Shown piece by piece: positions 1 through 16,369 of a DNA stretch of 64,000 nt. Position 1 is the stretch's first letter. Every line of letters begins with the position of its first letter. The notes below the pieces were generated by a model. It was not told the DNA's origin and ran no database searches. It worked only from the letters and a program-made list of their open reading frames with translations. Made by a program: the position numbers and the translations under genes. Origin of the DNA: Parasponia andersonii (lineage: Eukaryota; Streptophyta; Magnoliopsida; Rosales; Cannabaceae); the NCBI GenBank assembly GCA_002914805.1, contig JXTB01000400.1:126174-190173 (forward strand). The letters are read 5' to 3'.

Positions 1-520
1 AGCCAAACTATCTTAAAAAGTTATATGTATAGAACTATCAAAATTCAACCACCCTCTTTCTAGATCAAGCCCTAGTTTCCATACATAATGTATATATATC
101 TATATATATATTTCACTAAAGTAAAGAAATGTAATTCAGACCAAATAAGATAAGAAAATTAGAAAGTCACTCTAACATGCTCCAATCCTGAAATCCAGAT
201 TCCACATTCTTTTGCATACTACATTTCTAATAGACCATAACAAAGATTCATGAAAACTAATCCTATAGCTATAGTTTTCATCATTCTTTCATCATTCTAG
301 AGCATACCCAGATGAAATCATATAAAAAGAACAAAAAATCTCGAATAGCCATTTGACCAATCAATACAACCAATCAGAAAAAACAGTTAAAAAAAAAAAA
401 GAACAGAGTTAAGCAAAAAACAGAGTAGTAACCGCCATAGATCAGGAAAATAGAAAACATACAGAGCTTGGTATGTAGATTCTGAACTTGGTTTATGGAG
501 ATTTGGCTTGAAATACTTAC

Positions 521-845
521 GCGAAGGAGAAAAAGAGTGGATTAAGACCTTGTTGGAATCGAAAATGGAAGAGAGTGAATTATGAAGGAGTGAGAAAAAA
601 ACAGAGTGGAGTTTGAGAAGAGAGATGTATATTGATAATGGGTTTTAGAGAATAGAAGCACTTGGAGATGGGTTTTAAGTGGGTTTGATTGGTTTGAGTC
701 TGAGATAGTTGAAATTGAAAGCTACAGAAAGTGTTGTTGTTGGTGATACTTCTTCTCTCTCCTTTCTCTCTGGCTTGGCTTTTGGTTCGACAAATACGAG
801 AGTGTGTATAGAGCTTTTTCATAATGGAGTGAATATTGATTGACA
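521..845 (-). other. Probable 5' UTR exon of a leftward gene that continues off the left edge
   Basis: On the minus strand this stretch is rich in CT and GA, as plant 5' UTRs often are, and it ends at a consensus splice donor: GTAAGTATTT begins at 520 going down. No convincing long reading frame lies in it; short frames on both strands look incidental. The following intron and the coding exons would lie below position 1 or in the AT-rich DNA from 520 down to 1, where I see no coding exon. The transcript start near 845 is a guess from where the composition changes. Confidence 0.4.
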
Positions 846-2120
846 AAAAGAATGTCTGAAATTACTACAATGTCCTTCAGGTAAGTTTTACATTTTTTTT
901 TGGGTGGAGGGACTTGGCTCATTAGTGTATGTAAATCGTAGCATTAAAAAAGTTTATTGTTTGGTATTTGATTTAGAGTAATGATATGAGCGCACAAAAT
1001 TCATAGTAAGAAAAGACATCCTAATGATAAATGGGTATTATGCGTAGTTAAGTTCAATTGGAATTAGAACGATAAAAAGTGTCTTTAAAAAAAGAGAAAT
1101 AAAGCAAAACAAAGCAAGATGATAATCTTTCTAGTGAAATTCTATTTATATTTTTTTGTAGAATTGTGATGCATGTTATCTATATCTCGCGCACAATATT
1201 TCTCTCCCTTATCGTCGGGAAAAATAATTTAGTTGAATATTATTTTTTTAAAATTAATTTAGTCGACTATTTGTTATAATAAATTATCTATAATATGTCT
1301 AACATGTGTATTGGATTCATTTTTAGCGTTGATTTGATTGAATGAAGCTATTGTTTTGTTTTTTTTCCCCCTAAGAAGAAGGGTTCAAAAGTGTGTTGAA
1401 GAGTAAACTGAATTGTAAAATAATTTCCTAAAAGACTAAGCTTGATTAGAGTGTATTAAAAAAAAGAAGATAAAAAAAGGTTTTGGCTGTATTATGTTAT
1501 GGTGTAATAATTGTTTCAGAAATGGTCCATTACCTACATATGGATAAGAAAAATGTTAGTTGGGTACACGACTTGAAGCTTCTTAATTTAATCAATCTTA
1601 ACTTCCTTCTAGACATGAGCAAAACCACCATTAATGTCAAATGTTAATGAGTTAAATTATGCTATTATCTTGTAGCTTTTTACCATATTCAAACAAAGTT
1701 AATGTTCGGATTGGCTTTTACTTTTTGAGTTGGGGGGAGGGAATGTAAAGTGGGAAAGTACTATTTCTAATAAAATTAATCATTTTACTTTAGAATAATA
1801 TACAACTATCTAGCAAATGTACACTACAAGACCCTCCCAACATTGCATAATTATGTATCATGACTCCATTTCATTAGTTGTTAGAAAAGACTAATTAAAA
1901 TTACGCACAAATGGGTCTTTTTCATATAGTTGGTGATTTAACTCTTTGGATCACTATTATTCGATGTATCTTATCAATACCAAACAATGAAACTAAAAGG
2001 AAAAGAAACCCAAATTTGGGAGCACTGTTTCTATTTCATTTTTCATGATAATTAGGTAGAAGATTAGTCTCAAAATTAAACCAAAAAAAAAAAAGAAAAA
2101 AAATTCTGGGCAAGGGTATT
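846..2120. other. AT-rich intergenic DNA
   Basis: No reading frame with protein-like composition and no RNA gene was seen. It contains poly-A and poly-T runs and would include the promoter of the leftward gene at the left edge. Confidence 0.5.
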
Positions 2121-2475
2121 TCAGTCATAAATTCCAATCACCGTAACTGTGGTTGGCGCAAAATGGTCAAATGGGGATTGAAACCAATGATTGAAAACAA
2201 CCGAAGGCCACTGTGCGAGAACGTGGGAAAGGATCATGTGTGTTGGAGCCGCAGGTGGTGGTGTTGTCCTTCTTGCTGACGTGTCAGAACCGAAGAACAT
2301 GATTGGTCTCACGTTTGGCCAACCTGGACACGTACCCCACCACGCCCACCAACCGCGCGTGAGCTGTAAGAACGTGGGGGAGGAGGAGGGTAGTGAACTC
2401 CAACGGCTGGCTCTTATGGAGGGAGACAATCACAGCCGTTGATTTAGGAGGGGTCTATCATCTGCCACGTGTTAT
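2121..2475. promoter_or_regulatory. GC-richer cluster of ACGT-core and CCAAT motifs
   Basis: This ~350 bp block is much richer in GC than its flanks. It holds a perfect G-box (CACGTG, ~2465) directly beside a GATAA-type I-box on the minus strand, several other ACGT cores (GACGTGTC, ACACGTAC, two AACGTGGG), CCAAT boxes in both directions (~2186, ~2303) and an inverted pair around CAACGGCT (~2400-2440). G-box next to I-box is the layout of light-responsive plant promoters, which is established knowledge. No gene I can define starts nearby: the closest candidate is the leftward UTR exon ~1.3 kb away. Overlapping open frames on both strands here have no recognisable protein features and probably reflect few stop codons in GC-rich DNA. 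Confidence 0.4.
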
Positions 2476-5070
2476 CTTCCAAGGGACCCCGCCTTTGAAA
2501 TTTTTGTTTTGGCCTTGGGATTTTGTGGGTGGTACGTTGCATTCAAAAGGCTAGGCTGGCCTCTCTCTATCTACAACGTCTATTTCATGATGATTTGCTA
2601 ATTTGAGTCGTGGGCACAAGAAAACTAATGGATCTTTTTTTTTTTAATAGAAATTTTATTTTTTATTTAATGACATATCGATTAAAGAACTTTGTGAATA
2701 TTTTTATAAAAGTGAATCTCATGTGGGTTTTTATGTATAATTGATTATAAGATATTGTTAGAGGAAAGTCACATTGTAGAAGTTGGGTGCTTCATTCATT
2801 TTTTATGCAATGATTCTTTGATTAAACATATTTGTGAATATTTATGAAGTAAATCTCATGTGGGCTTCATATATTGTAGATTATAATCATTGTAGAATAT
2901 AAAAAAACATGTTCCTTTTTTATTTTCTTCCTTTTGCATTTTTCATTTGGTTACAAGTTTAATTTGGCAAGCTTAGTATTTTACACCAATTTCTCCCAAT
3001 TTTGTAAATTTTGAGGGTGAGATTAATAGATGGTTAAATTTGAAAATTTGTTGTAATAAAAGATGTAATTTTAGGAGTTCCTTTGATGTCTTCGAAGATA
3101 CCGCTTTAATCAAAATTGCACATAACACAATATTTTAATGATAATTCCCCTAAAAGATTTATAGTTTGTGGTTTCTTTTCTGGCCATTTGATAGGGAAAG
3201 AAAAAGAATGATGGAGAAGATGTAAATTGGTATATTATGATAAATTCTCCATGTGTCTCATTCTACTAAGAAGACGTTACTATGACCCAACAAGCACAAA
3301 ACTGCTTGTCCCTACATTAAAAAATAGTGTCTCCTTGACATCTATGGCCTACCTCATCCATGCCAAATGGGAAATAATGAAGCCCTCTGCAAACTCTCTA
3401 AGAATTCCAATGAGTTAGACAATCCTTTATTCGCCAAAAAAATGGCCCAATAATTTTTTTTTTCATGTAATAGACAATATTTGTTTGTGAGAGAATGACC
3501 ACATAATTGACTGCCCTCTAACATGAACCTCATGGGGTGTTCGAAGGTCTCTCTGCTACTTGTCCATTAGTAATTAAACAACTGGTTCTTGGTCACAAAA
3601 CTTGTCCCATTGTGAAACATTATGTATTTTCTGGTGTTGTCCTATCATAGGATACTTATTTATATCGTATGATTTCAAAGGCTACCTTATAATATGATCC
3701 CTTTCAAGTTTAAGAGCTTGTTATTGGTATTTGTTTATTTTTGCTCTTTTTTAATCTTTAAGGACTATTTTAACTTATGAGGTTGGGAACTTATTAAACA
3801 AAAGTTTAGTTAGAGGTCAAGCTATATCATATTTCCTTTCCTCAATCTTTTCAGTTTTCAGTGTCTAAACAAAACAGCTTACCATACGTATGGCTCCATA
3901 CTTTAACTCATCTGTTTTTAGTTGTAAATTATTTTGGGACATGATATTATTTGAAGTCTAATTTGAGTTCATGGATCTGGGGTTGAGCCAAATGATAGTT
4001 GGTAGTCTCCGAAGTCACCATTTTTGATTGTCCAAATGTGCTTAGAGCAACAGATTGAAGTGTCCTTAAGCATAATTGAGTGCCCCACTTTGGTGTGGTT
4101 TTATTGTGTCGTATCTGTTTTGATACCCCACATAGGTTCATCTTGAAATTTCATTAGAAATGTCATTTAATGGAGCTAATGACAATTTGTTTTACAAAAC
4201 CATATTAATCCAAATCCATAATCTGTTTGTGGAAAACCTCCAAGAATTGAGTCAGAAAATATTGTCGTTCCTTAAGAGAGCAGAAATATTTTCAATCTCT
4301 TTTTGTTTATATCATATAATTAGAGTTTTTAATAAAGGGTACTCTCTTTCAAACTTGAGAGAATTTATTTAATTTTGGAACTTAGTATTAATAATGCCAT
4401 TTGAAAGGCAAGTTCCACCAACCACTTGTTCCATAACTGTGTAGTTATCCAATGCAACTTTAAGAGGAAGAAATTAACATTTTTAAAAGGGGTTTCCCAA
4501 CAAAAATGCAGCCTGCAAATAATCTGTCGGTAGTACAAGTACAGAGAATGAAGAAAAACCATCTAAAAATCACTGCAAAATAACTGACACATTTATGAAG
4601 GTCCTTGGTCCAAGCACTGAAGGTACAAACTTTCCTCTATGTAGTACTTTTTGGCAAAAGGGAAAATAACATGTACTTAGAAAATAGAAAGAAAATTAGT
4701 AGAAGTGAATTAGGGAATGAAATTCCAATAAATCAAAAACAGATCATTTTTTGTGTGCTAGTTTTGGAGGAGGAAGGAGAAGCAAAAAACTTATTTTGCA
4801 TCTAGTTTATATGTAGTCAAAGGGTCCCTTCGTATGTTAGAAAGATAACATTCTATTTGTCCAATCCATTGAGATACAAACTGTTGGAACTATTCGGTGA
4901 ACAAAACAATTGGAGTGTAAGGTATCAAGGGCTGTTATGTGAGAAAGCATTAGTACCTTAGGAACTTGAAAAGCTATATTGTATACATTCAAAAGAAAAG
5001 TCAATTTATTTTTTATTTTTTATTCTGTATTTTGCATTTTAACTTTTTTTTTTGGAAAGAATCTGTCGTG
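2476..5070. other. Intergenic DNA downstream of the CDPK gene
   Basis: AT-rich with poly-T tracts. Several 60-70 codon frames occur on both strands (for example near 3227, 3947, 4160 and 4365), but none shows family motifs or splice context. The part just below 5071 is probably the 3' UTR of the leftward kinase gene. Confidence 0.5.
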
Positions 5071-8712
<3,642 letters not shown>

Positions 8713-8796
8713 CTTTCAAAACCCTTGAGCTGACACAGTTATTACCCATCTGAGTATCAAAATCCAAAGAAGAAACTCTCATGTGGAGACCAAAAA

Positions 8797-8836
8797 AGCT
8801 GCTCTCCTTTTCCTCTCAACAGGGCATATATAAGAT
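8797..8836 (-). promoter_or_regulatory. Possible TATA box and start region of the CDPK gene
   Basis: The minus strand reads CTTATATATG at 8834-8825, ~115 bases before the kinase ATG. That would put transcription start near 8797 and give an 85-base leader. A second TATA-rich stretch near 9383-9405 is an alternative if the leader contains an intron. Confidence 0.3.
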
Positions 8837-10985
8837 TCTTGTCCAAAAACAAAAGCGAGAGAAGCTCTATTAAGAATTTCCAACCGAGCCCATCATTATC
8901 TGAACGACCATAAGAGTAACAACAAGACAAGTCATCCTAAAATCATTTAGATTAAAAACCCAATTGAGAAAACTCAAAACATGAATTGGAAAACTCCAAA
9001 AAAAAAAAAAAAAAGAAACTTCCTTTATTGATGAATTATATTGAAAATTATATTGACTAATTCGCCACCAAATCATTGATTTTTTCTGATTCAAATGATG
9101 AAAAATTCAGAGCATGCAAATGGGTAGAAAATGACAGAATAGGACAGAGAGCCCAAATAAGAAGAAGAAGAGAGGAAACGGTCGTATGTAAGGTTTGATT
9201 TTCCAACCCTTTTTATCATTAATGTAATGATATTTGTAAATAATGAATTTAAATACGTTTGCAAATAAATATATGCAAACTCGAAAAAGGGACAGGGAAA
9301 CAGGAAGAGAAAGAAGAAGAAGAAGAAGAAGAGAAAAGGCTTACATAATACAGGTTTTTCCGTTGGAATGGTTCAGATAATATTTATATATATGTGTGTA
9401 TATATCAGCCGAGGACGCGTAAAAGCTCACGATGATTCTTCTTTGATTCTGATTGGACAATAGTGCGAGCATTTGGCCACCCGTGTTTTATTTTATACTA
9501 ATGTTTTGACTAAGGAGCGAGATTCTGTTTAATATTAATTAATGTAACATATTATTAATATAGTATTATCTGGATTAACGTGTGAGTGGGGCCCACTTTG
9601 TAGATGACAATGATTTTTATTTTATGACTTGGATTTTTTTTAATATTATTTTTATTTTTGGTATGACTGGCATAGAAAAGTTGGCCGGACTTTCAACCGC
9701 CGGCAGCCGACCTATACCAACGCTTAATTTTTTTTTTAATATATGTATTGTATATATTTACATTTACATAAGAAATTTCATCATTTGAACCCATTAAGAA
9801 GGGGGAGCGAGACTATCAAAGATTTTCCTCAAATCTCCATACTTAGATATGACAAGCAAGAATAATGCCTTCAAATTTACAAACTAGAATAAAAGCAATA
9901 TTTTACAAAGAGTGCTAGGTTTCTCATCTATTATTCCACCTTTTTAATAGTATATGATTTGTCATGATATAATTGTTGTATTAAAATTTACTATTATACT
10001 ATTATTAATTTAATAATATTCACCGATTAGATACTACAAATCATATATCAATATATATAAAGTGGTATTAAAAAAGTGACATAATAGGTGATTTGAAATA
10101 ATAATAATAATAATAGGTGTAATCCCACATATTATCCTTACAAACAAGAATAATGTTGATAGTCTCATTTTGGAGAAATTTCGATGGAAATATGAATAGT
10201 CTTAGGTTTAGAGGAATATTGATGGATGTTTCGGAAAGAATCAAAGAAAGATATATTACAAATTGTTCTCTTTTTTTAAGCTTAAAAAAAAATTAAAAAG
10301 GGGAGGTGGTATGTTTCTTCATATATATATATATATATTTAATTACTTCTTAAGCTTTTATCAGCACTTTGAAAATACAGATGACAATCCCTCGTTATAT
10401 TTATATACAGCCCAAAATATTGTAAGTTTCCCGAGAAGAGCTTCCAATAAGAAATGAAAACTATTTGTTTCTTATTCTCTATCCATTATTTTAATTACAT
10501 TTTTTTTAATCTCTACTTATGATAGAGCTAAATTACAATGTATGCATCCAAGCAACTTACTCAAGAGTCAATAGTTTTTGTTTCTCTTCTTCTAAATAAA
10601 ATTATTCCCTCAAATGAAAAAAAAAAATGTACGTTTCAAAAATGGCCAGTGATTATAAAGAATTCCTATTTTCCTTTTGCACTTTTATTTTTGAATCACA
10701 ATCACCTCCTTAATAATAGGTTTGACCTGTGGTCAACTCCACTAGAGCTTAAAATAACCCTCGTGTGTAAAATTAGTACTTGCCTCCAAGAAGCTAGTAG
10801 TATATAAGCTGGATCTTTTTGATAGGCTTTTATAAGTTAGGTCAAAGAAGTGGTACGTGCCATCATACCATCATATCGTTTGGTTGGTAACTTACGAATT
10901 TTATTCCCCAACGTGCATATATTATCCATTATGAATTATAACTTAGAAGAATGAGGTATTCCACTAAGTGGTAATTATCCGAAAA
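8837..10985. other. Intergenic DNA upstream of the CDPK gene
   Basis: AT-rich, with short purine and TA/ATA microsatellites (for example an AAG run at ~9311, an ATA run at ~10099 and a TA run at ~10321). No coding or RNA gene was recognised. The half next to 8837 presumably holds the kinase promoter. Confidence 0.5.
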
Positions 10986-10989
10986 CACA

Positions 10990-11625
10990 AAAAGAAGGAT
11001 TGACTAGATAGCCTAGAAAGTTACAAGAAATGTGTTACACGTTGCCAATGAAATATCTAAGCAGAACAAGTAAAACATCTCATCATCACTTCTATATCTA
11101 TAAATGATCAAAACACTAACACTGCACTTCACACGCTTAGGAAAGGCCTAGGTTTCAACTTTCAGGACTTGCAGTTGGTCCACATAAGACTCCTTAGTTT
11201 CAAAAAAATAATTACACAAACTTTTGAGTTTGACATTCCTAAGGTAATGGACAATACTCGAGCTTGAATATCATGTAAATTAACCCCATTATCCAGAATT
11301 TTATCATAACAAAGATATTATAGAAATAGCTCTGGTGGTGTACCACTCAGAAACTAGATTTTGAGTCAAATTATAAGTTGGATATGTTTATGCACACTTT
11401 CTCTGATGGTGACTGTAATTTCATGAATTAACAAACTGGAAGAAACCATTTGGTTGTCTTAAGTTGGACTCTGCTTCAAACATCTCTTTCTTGCCAACAC
11501 AAAAAGATCAACATGTCCTAATTTGTGGTTGTTTAGTTTCAGAAATGCTTCTTCATGCTGAGGATCATTCTCAGTAGGCACCCCTTGCAAAATTGTGTGG
11601 ATACCTAAATATATAAAGCCATTTT
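10990..11625 (-). pseudogene. Decayed partial copy of the 3' part of the allergen-associated-protein gene
   Basis: This block lines up by eye with ~12000-12510 in the same orientation: shared landmarks include CTAGAAAG followed by TTACACG, a 'tactcgagcttgaa.atcatgt' stretch, 'ctctggtgg' with 'actcagaaac', and 'gcttcaaacatctct'. At ~11525-11585 the minus strand still encodes a version of the gene's C-terminal tail (GVPTENDPQHEEAF.KLNN compared with GVPIESDPQQGEALRKLNN). About 40 nt within the coding part are missing, and the copy lacks exon 1 and most of exon 2. It is a tandem duplicate of the gene's 3' end, drifting without function. Confidence 0.7.
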
Positions 11626-12367
11626 AACATAACAATTCCGAAAATCCTTAGCTGAATTTCAATGGGCACAAATAAATTTGTCTGTCAACTACTACATTAA
11701 ACGGTTCCGACTAAGAGGTGATTAAACTCTTACCCTAACAAAACTTCTCCAATCAGCATAAAGTCGGTAAAATTCCTAACACCTTATTATCAGCTGGCAT
11801 GTTTTGTTACCATGTTCTTAGTTTTCTGGGCCTTACCTGCAAAAGATGGCAGGCTCGCAATGAGGCATGACGCAGCTATTATATGGGCTTTTTCAGTAGT
11901 GGCCTGTACGTGGACTGTGCTTGAACAGCCCATTAATAAGTTAATAACTAGGAAAAATTAGGTGAGTAGTAAGTAGCAAAAAGAAAAAGCAAAAACAAAA
12001 AAGGAGGATGGACTAGGCTAGAAAGTCAGAAGATTGTGTTATTACACGCTTAAGAAAGGTACAAGTCCTTCAGTTTGTCCACACAAGACTCGCATAAAAT
12101 TTTAGCGACTTCTGACATTCCTTAGGTAATGGAAAATACTCGAGCTTGAACATCATGTGTATCTCATTAAAACTGAAACTAATCATAATGAAGATAGAAT
12201 GAAGAAACGGCTCTGGTGGAGCACTCAGAAACGACATTTGGAGTAAGGTAAGTAGGATGTGTTATGTACTTTTTACGATGATGACAATAGTAGTTGAGAG
12301 AGACAAATCCCCTCAAGAAACTGGCAGAAACCAGTTTGGTTATCTTCAATTGTCGGTTGGACTTGCT
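11626..12367. other. Spacer between the gene and its decayed copy
   Basis: 12000-12367 is the 3' flank and probable 3' UTR of the leftward gene and is the source of the copied block. 11626-12000 has no coding content; a minus-strand TTGCAG/GTAAGG at ~11840 resembles a splice donor but has no partner. Confidence 0.45.
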
Positions 12368-14345
12368 TCAAACATCTCTTGCCAATGGAGAGTTGTTTAG
12401 TTTCCGCAATGCTTCTCCCTGCTGAGGATCACTCTCAATAGGTACCCCTTGACGCTTAGATGCTGATGAGGATGGAGAATTCCCATCCAAGATGTGTGCA
12501 TCCCTAAATGCACTTAGGAAGCCATCCTTAATCTCCTCGGCAGCTTCAAAGAAACGACCAAGACTACCAAAGAAGTTCCGTTCGATTGAGTCAATATCAT
12601 CACGTAGCCCAGGAAAGCGGAAGTTCCGTTCAATTGCATCAATGTCACCACGTAGACCGGGGAAGTCCAATGCTCCCCACTCTGATGACCCTACAGGGAA
12701 AGACCCCTTGAGCACCTGGTCAGTGACATCGTCTTCAGTGTATTCCTTGGTTGATTGCAACACTTCAACAGGCCTAAGTGAAAGCAAAGCAAGCGTGAGA
12801 ACAGAACCATCATCTACTAATCCAAAGATACACGTTATCTCCTAAAACTATTAATATCCATGCCATCACTGACATGTCTAATGGTTGTGTTCTATTTTAC
12901 CACTACCTCAGCCAGCCTGATCGAATATATCATACGAATAATAGCGAAAAGAAAAGAACATCTAACAGAATGAGCTTTATTATGCTTAAAGCATCCAATA
13001 ATAGAAGTAACAATCTATTCTTGTATGCACAATGCGCAGCAGTAACAGATTCATTTTGATGCCATGTCAGTCCAAGTATTATCTGGCTCAACTAATTTGG
13101 GATTGGTTGTTATTGTCAACAAATACTTTTTAAGATCCACAGAGGATTTAGTGCAGTCGTAATTCAAAACATCAGAAAAGAGCTCTTGATACCATTTGCC
13201 AACTTGCCTTAACTTATGCATCCAACTCTCCTCTGAAGATACCCAGCTCAACTAATGCCTTGATAATATAAAGGCTCTTAACTAATGCTTTTCCATCATC
13301 GTACAGTAACCAAATACTTTACTATAACAATCAGTATACAAAATGAGGAGCTCATGTCAGCCTCAAAACTCTGTGCTAGTTTAAGTACCAGGGCTTTGTG
13401 AGGACGATTCCAGAAGATTAGGCTGTAGTGGAAAATAGTTTACTTTCTTGCTTAGTTTGTCTTACCATCTTCTTTGAGTCTTCCCAAAATAGGATCAGCG
13501 TCCAAATAGATTTTTCCTTTTCTTTTCTCTTCAATCTTTTTCTCCATCATTCAACCCAGACCACAATGTTAACATAATAGTTTACAAACTTACCAGCATA
13601 AAAATCATAGATTCTAATCACTTAACACCCAAATCCATAATCAAGCAGCCATGAAAACTCATCCGAATTTTTCACTAATCCAAAAAAAAGGTTATCCATC
13701 TTTTTGGCATTTATAATAATTGAATGCCCTTATAAATTCTTAAATACAATGTACCTAAAGACTATATCCGTATAGCCTACCAAAATCGAAATTGCTTTAA
13801 CAAATTCGAGTACCAAGACTCGAATTCTTGGGACCAAGACTCACCCAAATTGAATTTCCTTGGTTTTCATTTCTTCTTTCTTCTTTTTTCCCCTCATTAC
13901 TCAACCGAAATCTACTCTACAAGACTCACCATTTTAACATAACAATACATAAAATCATCAAACTCCTCTTAGTTTCACTAATCCAAAACAAGGGTTATCC
14001 TTTTGCATACATAATTGTTGAATGCCATGTATGGTTAAAGATTGTCTCTATCTATACAGCTAAAGCCCACCAAAATCAAAACTCCATTAACGAATAATTC
14101 GAGTACCAAAAATTCGAAAAGGGAAGAACAGATCATATATACCTTCCAACGCAATCCCTAAGGAGCTCTTCGGTCTTCTCGCACCTCCTGACGAACTTTC
14201 CGGGCTCGGCCTCCTCCGTCCTGCACTGAGACCTCACCACCCTTCTGGTGGTGCAGCGATCGCCGTCCGATCTAGAGTTAGGGTTTTCGAATCCGCTAAT
14301 CTCACCCGCTGCCGAGTCGTCTGGTTCATCGTCCCTCCACCTCAT
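12368..14345 (-). CDS. Fra a 1 / Mal d 1-associated protein family member
   Basis: Two coding exons, 14345-14143 and 12773-12368, join within an Arg codon (AG|G) to give 202 aa. The sequence matches from memory a small plant family annotated as 'Mal d 1-associated' or 'Fra a 1-associated' protein, named for binding Bet v 1-class allergens; its biochemical role is unknown. Visible parts: an acidic start MRWRDDEPDD; a basic, Cys-containing block at ~30-66 (RCTTRRVVRSQC, then PGKFVRRCEKTEELLRDCVGR); the conserved PVEVLQSTKEYTEDDVTDQV at 69-88; and an amphipathic region ending ARDV. Unusually, the motif FPGLR.DID.IERNF occurs twice, at 105-119 and 121-135, where the remembered family has it once. 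There is no signal peptide or membrane segment. The start codon has the family's usual N-terminal pattern. Confidence 0.85.
12572..12667 (-). repeat. Two tandem 48-bp units inside the coding exon
   Basis: Each unit encodes 16 residues containing FPGLR(G/D)DID(A/S)IERNF. The DNA copies are nearly identical (both contain gaagttccgttc.attg), which points to a recent duplication that kept the frame. Confidence 0.85.
13490..14125. repeat. Tandem duplication filling the first intron
   Basis: Within the 1,369-bp intron, ~13490-13820 and ~13840-14125 are divergent direct copies. Shared blocks in the same order are 'ttca.taatccaaaa', 'ttatcc.ttttg', 'ttgaatgcc', 'ccaccaaaatc.aaa' and 'ttcgagtaccaa'. 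The second copy ends just before the exon 1 donor. The rest of the intron (12774-13490) has no recognised feature, although a 66-codon minus-strand frame lies at 13051-13251. Confidence 0.7.
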
Positions 14346-16369
14346 TATCGTCTATGCTGAGTTCTTCCAGAAACCTCCTAAGTTACATAGCAATATTTAT
14401 ATATATACAGGTACCATGATGGTTATTTATTTATTTTTTATTTTTTATAATATCATTTTTATATTTTGTATTTTGATATTTTCTTTTAATTATACTTTAA
14501 ATTTTGATTATTATCAAAATTGACATCTTGATTTGAAATTAGTTACAAAATTATATTCTAATATCATTTTAAAGCATTTAATTTACTAAGACGCTGTTTA
14601 AAAAATAAAAAATAAATCATATAAAAATTGATTTGAGAATAAATTTATTAAAATATATTGATAAATTAACTAGTTTAAATTAGTATCATAGTATAAATTT
14701 GTAATAAATTTCAAATTCAATGATCAATATCGATAATAATTAAAATACAAGATACAAATGAACAAAATATCATCTAGTTTGAAAGAAACTAAATAATTCA
14801 TAGTTTGAAGCAAAGAGATACTTCAAAACTCTTATTTGAGGCGTGGAATTTATTAAAGAAGTCATTCACTTCTATCTAGTATATCAGTGTAAGGAACATT
14901 CAATACCTAGTGTTCTTTTTCATTCAATCCTTTAATCTTATATTTTGCAATTGTTGAATTGGTTGGTCTATATTGCAGTTCTCATAATTTAGAAAAGATA
15001 GATAATTGGTCTATATTATTATTCTATTAATTTAGAAAAGATAGATAATGTGACTTGATTTTTTCCTAGTGTTGACTTATCTTTATCTAGTTGGGATTAT
15101 TAAATTTTTGACTTTACTGGGAAAGCAAGGATTAAAGCTCAGATAATATTCTTAGAGAGAGAGAGAGAGAGAGTGTGTGATTATACTTCAAAAGTTTAAG
15201 AGGAGAGAGAGAGAGAGAGAGAGTGTGTGATTATACTTCAAAAGTTTAAGAGGAGAATGTGATTATACTTCAAAAGTTTAAGAGGCACAATGACTAGTGA
15301 CCGAGATTGAGAGACTAAAGGACAGCAAGAAGAACAAGTTTGAAAGATAGATCAAGAGTCATAGAGAGGTAGAGAGAGATACCTTCAAGTCATGTTTGAA
15401 ACACATGCTAAGAATGAAATTAGATATGATTAAATTAATCACATGATTAATGCATGAATATTGGAGGTATTAAAATAAATTAAAATAATCTATTCCAAAA
15501 GTAGTATTCTTAAAAGGAAACAATTTCATCATCTTGAAAATTTGGGATTAGAAGAGATTAAGAATTTGTTTAAACACAATTGAATGTTTTGAAGTGGTAA
15601 AACGTGAGATTTTTTGATTAACTTCTAAAAGTAGAATTTTTCTAAATTCAAATTATAAAGTGGTAAAGTCAGAAGTGGTAATTTTCAAAATATTCTTTCA
15701 AAGTAGTATTTTCGTAAATATATGTTTAAAATGGTATCTTTTTCAAAATTAAGTCTTAAAAGTAGCATTTTTCTAAATAAAGTTTAAAAGTAGCATTTTT
15801 CTAAATCAATCAAAACTTAAAAAGTTTGTTAATTACTTAAAAATGTGAAACACATATGCTAATATTATCCCAACAAAAAGCAGCATACTAAATAAGGGAT
15901 AGGATTGGATTATAATCTTATCTCATCTTATCCAATCCAATACAATAATTTAAAATCGTCCAATTATATCTTGCATACCTAATGGAGCCTCAGGGGTTTG
16001 AGATATGGCAAGTAAAAAGACAGCGATCAATCAATAACGTCGTTAACTCCATGATTTGTTCTGCAATGGATTTAATTGTGTGTGATATGCTCTATGTGTT
16101 CTAATAAGTTATAACTTTATCCACACCTTATAATAATTTAAATCCAACAGTTTATATTAAATATACTATATTTGGGCAGCCCTAATATAGATGCTAGCGA
16201 TCTTATTTGGATGCACTATTTTTTGGTTTAGTTTTGAAAATCTTTATTATAAATCATAGGTCAAACTTTTTTTCCCCCATATCTTGATAAACATTAAAAT
16301 TTTTATCATAAATCTTAGGCCAAACTATTTGTTTATTTTTTTTATCATTATTATTTTGTCTCACTTGGT
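14346..16369. other. AT-rich repeat-derived DNA
   Basis: No coding sequence was recognised. It contains the 50-bp array at 15154-15284 and, at ~15560-15810, several loosely repeated units built on 'aaagtagcatttttctaaat', probably an eroded tandem repeat. Confidence 0.5.
15154..15284. repeat. 50-bp tandem repeat, ~2.6 copies
   Basis: Units consist of a GA run, then GTGTGTGATTATACTTC and AAAAGTTTAAGAGG. Two full units are almost identical; the third lacks the GA run. Confidence 0.9.

Noticed and set aside
2121..2442. Overlapping 83- and 102-codon frames on opposite strands
   Set aside because: Trp/Pro-rich translations without motifs, in GC-richer DNA full of promoter elements; open by lack of stop codons.
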